Shown here in pieces: positions 4,793 to 6,143 of a stretch of 6,143 bases of DNA. The DNA is from Desulfobacterales bacterium (GTDB lineage Bacteria; Desulfobacterota; DSM-4660; Desulfatiglandales; Desulfatiglandaceae): NCBI GenBank assembly GCA_022013615.1, contig JAKLQB010000533.1:1-6143 (forward strand), in the 5' to 3' direction. A program made the position numbers and the translations under genes. Below the pieces are notes generated by a model. That model was not told the DNA's origin, did not search any database, and worked only from the letters and a program-made list of their open reading frames with translations. How positions within the stretch are numbered: position 1 is the first letter of the stretch; each line of letters starts with the position of its first letter.

Positions 4793-4827
4793 TTCGCGAT
4801 TCTATACAATTCCGCCTTCGGCGGGAC
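4782..4827. repeat. Two-hairpin repeat element, copy 1
   Basis: The element starts with TATACAATCG and carries two stem-loops. AATCGC/GCGATT (4787-4801) has a TTC loop; CCGCC/GGCGG (4812-4824) also has a TTC loop. They are joined by CTATACAAT. The second copy, of the same length, lies 81 nt downstream at 4863-4908. Confidence 0.8.
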
Positions 4828-4862
4828 TACGCCGCCCTGAAAAACGGAAAGGCTCTACACAA

Positions 4863-4908
4863 TATACAATCGTTTGGCGATTCTATGTAATCCCGTCTCA
4901 GCGGGATA
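4863..4908. repeat. Two-hairpin repeat element, copy 2
   Basis: Same layout as copy 1: AATCG/CGATT (4868-4882) with a TTTGG loop, then ATCCCG/CGGGAT (4890-4907) with a TCTCAG loop, joined by CTATGTA. Relative to copy 1 most changes lie in the loops, or shift the second stem while keeping it paired. Confidence 0.8.
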
Positions 4909-4952
4909 TCTCTTATCTCTTGCACCAAAATGTGCTGCAAAAACTCTGGCCC

Positions 4953-4973
4953 AGGTTTTAAAACCTTAGGTTT
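4953..4973. other. Overlapping palindromes
   Basis: AGGTTTTAAAACCT (4953-4966) is a perfect 14-nt palindrome. Its right arm is reused in AAACCT-T-AGGTTT (4961-4973), giving three alternating arms and two mutually exclusive hairpins. It could be an operator-like site or part of a repeat; no adjacent gene supports either. Confidence 0.5.
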
Positions 4974-5099
4974 CAAACATTATCGCCTGAATGTTCTGCA
5001 AAACAGATGCCAGGGTATAACTCTAAACCTTCAACCACTAACTAATTGATTTTACATGATTATAAAATGACGGGCTAAAGGACTTAGTCAAGTTTGGAA

Positions 5100-5258
5100 T
5101 CATTTTGCATAGGGCATTTTGAGCTGTTTGATGTCTCTTGGACAAGCCTTTTTGATCCTATCAATATTCATTCCGAAAATCCATCTTTTTAGGTTAACAC
5201 GGGCGCCTCTTTGGGCTCCGTTCAGATTCTCCCCCAAGTAATGCAAAAGCTTTGCCAT
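5100..5258 (-). CDS. Possible small ORF or gene remnant (52 aa)
   Basis: An ATG-started frame of 52 codons that I do not recognise. Its composition is protein-like: an N-terminal MAKLLHYLGENLNGAQRG, then RVNLKRWIFGMNIDRIKKAC and a basic tail. There is no good Shine-Dalgarno before the ATG and an in-frame TAA lies three codons upstream, so it is either a weakly expressed small protein or the C-terminal remnant of a decayed gene. A neighbouring frame just upstream also reads smoothly (ENVRIFVIEKHGKAF), which would fit a frameshifted remnant. Confidence 0.27.
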   Translation of the reverse strand: MAKLLHYLGENLNGAQRGARVNLKRWIFGMNIDRIKKACPRDIKQLKMPYAK

Positions 5259-5301
5259 GTTTTTCGATTACAAATATCCGTACATTTTCCAACCAGTTAG
5301 G

Positions 5302-5314
5302 TCAGTTCAACTGA
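5302..5314. other. Small inverted repeat
   Basis: TCAGTT-C-AACTGA is a 13-nt palindrome with a single central base, of operator-like geometry. It is about 45 nt upstream of the possible small minus-strand ORF. Confidence 0.35.
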
Positions 5315-5350
5315 AAATTTCATTTAAAGATATACAAAGGATAGAGGTCT

Positions 5351-5369
5351 GTGGGAAAATTATTTCCAC
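5351..5369. other. Small inverted repeat
   Basis: GTGGGAA (5351-5357) pairs with TTTCCAC (5363-5369), including one G-T pair, around a 5-nt A/T loop. No gene is close enough to assign a role. Confidence 0.35.
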
Positions 5370-5738
5370 TTCTTGGTAAAGTTTTACATATTATTAAATG
5401 CACGGCTGAGGGACAATATGGAATTCTTTTCCACTATTGCCCCGTCTCAAAAGTATAGCGCCTTAAAATGGCAACATGAAATATTCGTATAGACTCATAC
5501 ATTTCACCCATCTGTGGGGGACGGGAAAATCCGAAATTCGAACACCCGCCTGCCATTGCCCTTTATGCGTAACGTTGAATGTCTATTTCTTTTTCACACC
5601 CTAATGCAGCTGAAACATCCTGAACAAAGAGGCATGGGCGGGCAGGTCGAAACTCGAAACAAATACAAATGACAAAAATATCAATGACCAAAACGAGAAA
5701 TGGTCGTATCATGAGGTTTTTGTTTAGAATTTTGAAAA

Positions 5739-5778
5739 TTCGCATTTCGATATTGTTTCGTATTTCGCATTTCGATAT
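5739..5778 (+). repeat. Direct repeat TTCGCATTTCGATAT
   Basis: A perfect 15-nt direct repeat (5739-5753 and 5764-5778) within an approximately 8-nt periodic TTTCG-rich tract. Related words (CCGAAATTCGAA, CGAAACTCGAAAC) occur at 5531-5542 and 5649-5661. Confidence 0.85.
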
Positions 5779-5845
5779 CCGTATTTTTAAGGTTGTTCCT
5801 GTGATTTGATGACATGATAAATTAACAAAATCAGGGACAGAACTT

Positions 5846-5986
5846 ATGAGACACGGTACTAGCAGCTATATTGCGGCTGGATTTGAAGTGAAGCTACTTG
5901 TGTGTAAATCACGTAACTGCTTGTGCAAGATTTCTAACTGGAAAGTCTACGGATCAACCAGGCAAATAGTCAACTACCACCCCTAA
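5846..5986 (+). CDS. 46-codon ORF ending inside a hairpin; possible IS200/IS605 remnant
   Basis: This ATG-started frame of 46 codons begins MRHGTSSYIAAGF, and its last residues before TAA are IVNYHP. A weak AGGGA lies 8 nt upstream. The stop codon lies in the loop of the first of two tandem hairpins (5977-5995). I do not recognise a full domain. The RHG-containing start is faintly like the beginning of IS200-type TnpA, and the VNYHP end running into CCACCCC hairpins recalls the tnpB end of IS200/IS605 elements. A decayed or internally deleted element is possible. It could also be non-coding. Confidence 0.25.
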   Translation: MRHGTSSYIAAGFEVKLLVCKSRNCLCKISNWKVYGSTRQIVNYHP

Positions 5987-6020
5987 AAAGGGTGGCTTGA
6001 ATTGTGACCCTAAAAGGGTC
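5977..6020. other. Tandem pair of CCC-TAAAA-GGG hairpins
   Basis: CCACCC (5977-5982) pairs with GGGTGG (5990-5995) around CTAAAAA; GACCCT (6006-6011) pairs with AGGGTC (6015-6020) around AAA. The two share the core ACCC-TAAAA-GGGT and are 10 nt apart. The stems are clear. Neither is followed by a T tract on the plus strand, so they are not intrinsic terminators. Confidence 0.8.
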
Positions 6021-6041
6021 GAAATCATGAACTGTTATCTC

Positions 6042-6068
6042 ACACAGAGACGCTGAGGTCGCAGAGAA
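6042..6068 (+). repeat. 9-nt CGCNGAGNN tandem cluster at the right end
   Basis: Three 9-nt units, ACACAGAGA, CGCTGAGGT and CGCAGAGAA. This is the same family as at 3426-3452 and 4339-4414, here about 1.6 kb away and next to the putative IS-like remnant. Confidence 0.8.
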
Positions 6069-6095
6069 ATGATTTGCTATTTTGCTTTTCGCTGA

Positions 6096-6132
6096 CCCCG
6101 AAGGAATAGGCTCCGCATTCCATGGGGCGGAG
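6096..6132. other. Compound inverted repeat at the right edge
   Basis: CCCC...GGAAT (6096-6107) is the inverse of ATTCC...GGGG (6117-6127), and CTCCGC (6111-6116) is the inverse of GCGGAG (6127-6132). The two pairings share bases and are mutually exclusive. The element may continue past the window. Confidence 0.5.
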
Positions 6133-6143
6133 GACGCCGAAAA

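Larger units (their letters stand above)
4909..5845. other. 937-nt stretch without a confident gene
   Basis: No ORF here has the length or a recognisable motif of a normal gene. It holds overlapping palindromes at 4953-4973, a 52-codon minus-strand ORF at 5100-5258, small inverted repeats at 5302-5314 and 5351-5369, and AT-rich TTCGCAT words at 5739-5778. The 60-codon minus-strand frame at 5563-5745 is Phe/Ile/Val-rich and appears to be a translation of low-complexity AT-rich sequence. Confidence 0.6.
5846..6020 (+). mobile_element. Possible remnant of an IS200/IS605-type element (right end)
   Basis: The short ORF (5846-5986) plus two adjacent subterminal-type hairpins (5977-5995 and 6006-6020) have the arrangement seen at right ends of IS200/IS605 elements, where hairpins rather than terminal inverted repeats mark the ends and the tnpB 3' end overlaps a guide-RNA scaffold. 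No transposase catalytic motif (HUH or TnpB RuvC) is present here. The limits given are only those of the suggestive structure; the true boundaries are unknown. Confidence 0.28.

Noticed and set aside
4683..4961. Plus-strand 92-codon ORF
   Set aside because: Its translation is the two-hairpin and ATACAAT repeats (repeated YTIA/FYxIP words); no start signal.
5563..5745. Minus-strand 60-codon ORF with a hydrophobic stretch that looks like a membrane helix
   Set aside because: The hydrophobic run comes from AT-rich, low-complexity sequence; no ribosome binding site and no neighbouring gene supports it.
5977..6020. Intrinsic transcription terminators
   Set aside because: The hairpins are short and neither is followed by a T tract on the plus strand or, read in reverse, on the minus strand.

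Overview
The window looks like a bacterial chromosome fragment of moderate GC content. It has about 3 kb of minus-strand genes, a two-gene toxin-antitoxin module, and long non-coding stretches full of short-period tandem repeats, hairpins and dispersed repeats. I see no rRNA or tRNA gene and no taxon-diagnostic gene. The repeat-rich spacers resemble those I associate with Desulfobacterota, Nitrospirota and similar uncultured lineages. That is only an impression, and the organism is not identified.

Positions 1-2876 hold three genes, all on the minus strand and read from right to left. First is an intact GT2 glycosyltransferase of the ArnC/GtrB/DPM1 type (2876 to 1851). A 228-nt gap filled by a 16-unit, 9-nt minisatellite follows. 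Next comes a second GT2-like protein (1622 to 684) with the same architecture but without the catalytic aspartates. Last is the N-terminal 218 codons of a GlpD-like FAD-dependent oxidoreductase (656, running off the left edge). The last two genes are only 27 nt apart, with a ribosome binding site between them. A plausible reading is a membrane-bound polyprenyl-phosphate glycosylation operon, with one active enzyme, one possibly non-catalytic partner and a redox enzyme acting on a glycerol-phosphate-like or lipid-linked substrate. The pathway itself is inference.

Positions 2877-4680 hold a HepT/MntA-type toxin-antitoxin pair (mntA 4311 to 4027, hepT 4030 to 3563, overlapping by 4 nt). The pair lies between two direct copies of a roughly 160-nt composite repeat (3061-3217 and 4505-4677). 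Each copy has conserved ends and a variable core of 7/14-nt ATGC-CC type tandem units. Imperfect 9-nt CGCNGAGNN repeats and GC-rich hairpins sit on both sides of the module, and the hepT stop codon lies inside a dispersed CAATCGT-type repeat.

Positions 4680-6143 contain no confident gene. They hold a twice-copied two-hairpin element, several palindromes, a possible 52-codon minus-strand ORF (5258 to 5100), and AT-rich TTCGCAT-type repeats. At 5846-6020 a 46-codon ORF runs into a tandem pair of CCC-TAAAA-GGG hairpins. That arrangement recalls the right end of an IS200/IS605 (TnpB) element, possibly a remnant. The right edge has another 9-nt CGCNGAGNN cluster and a compound inverted repeat.
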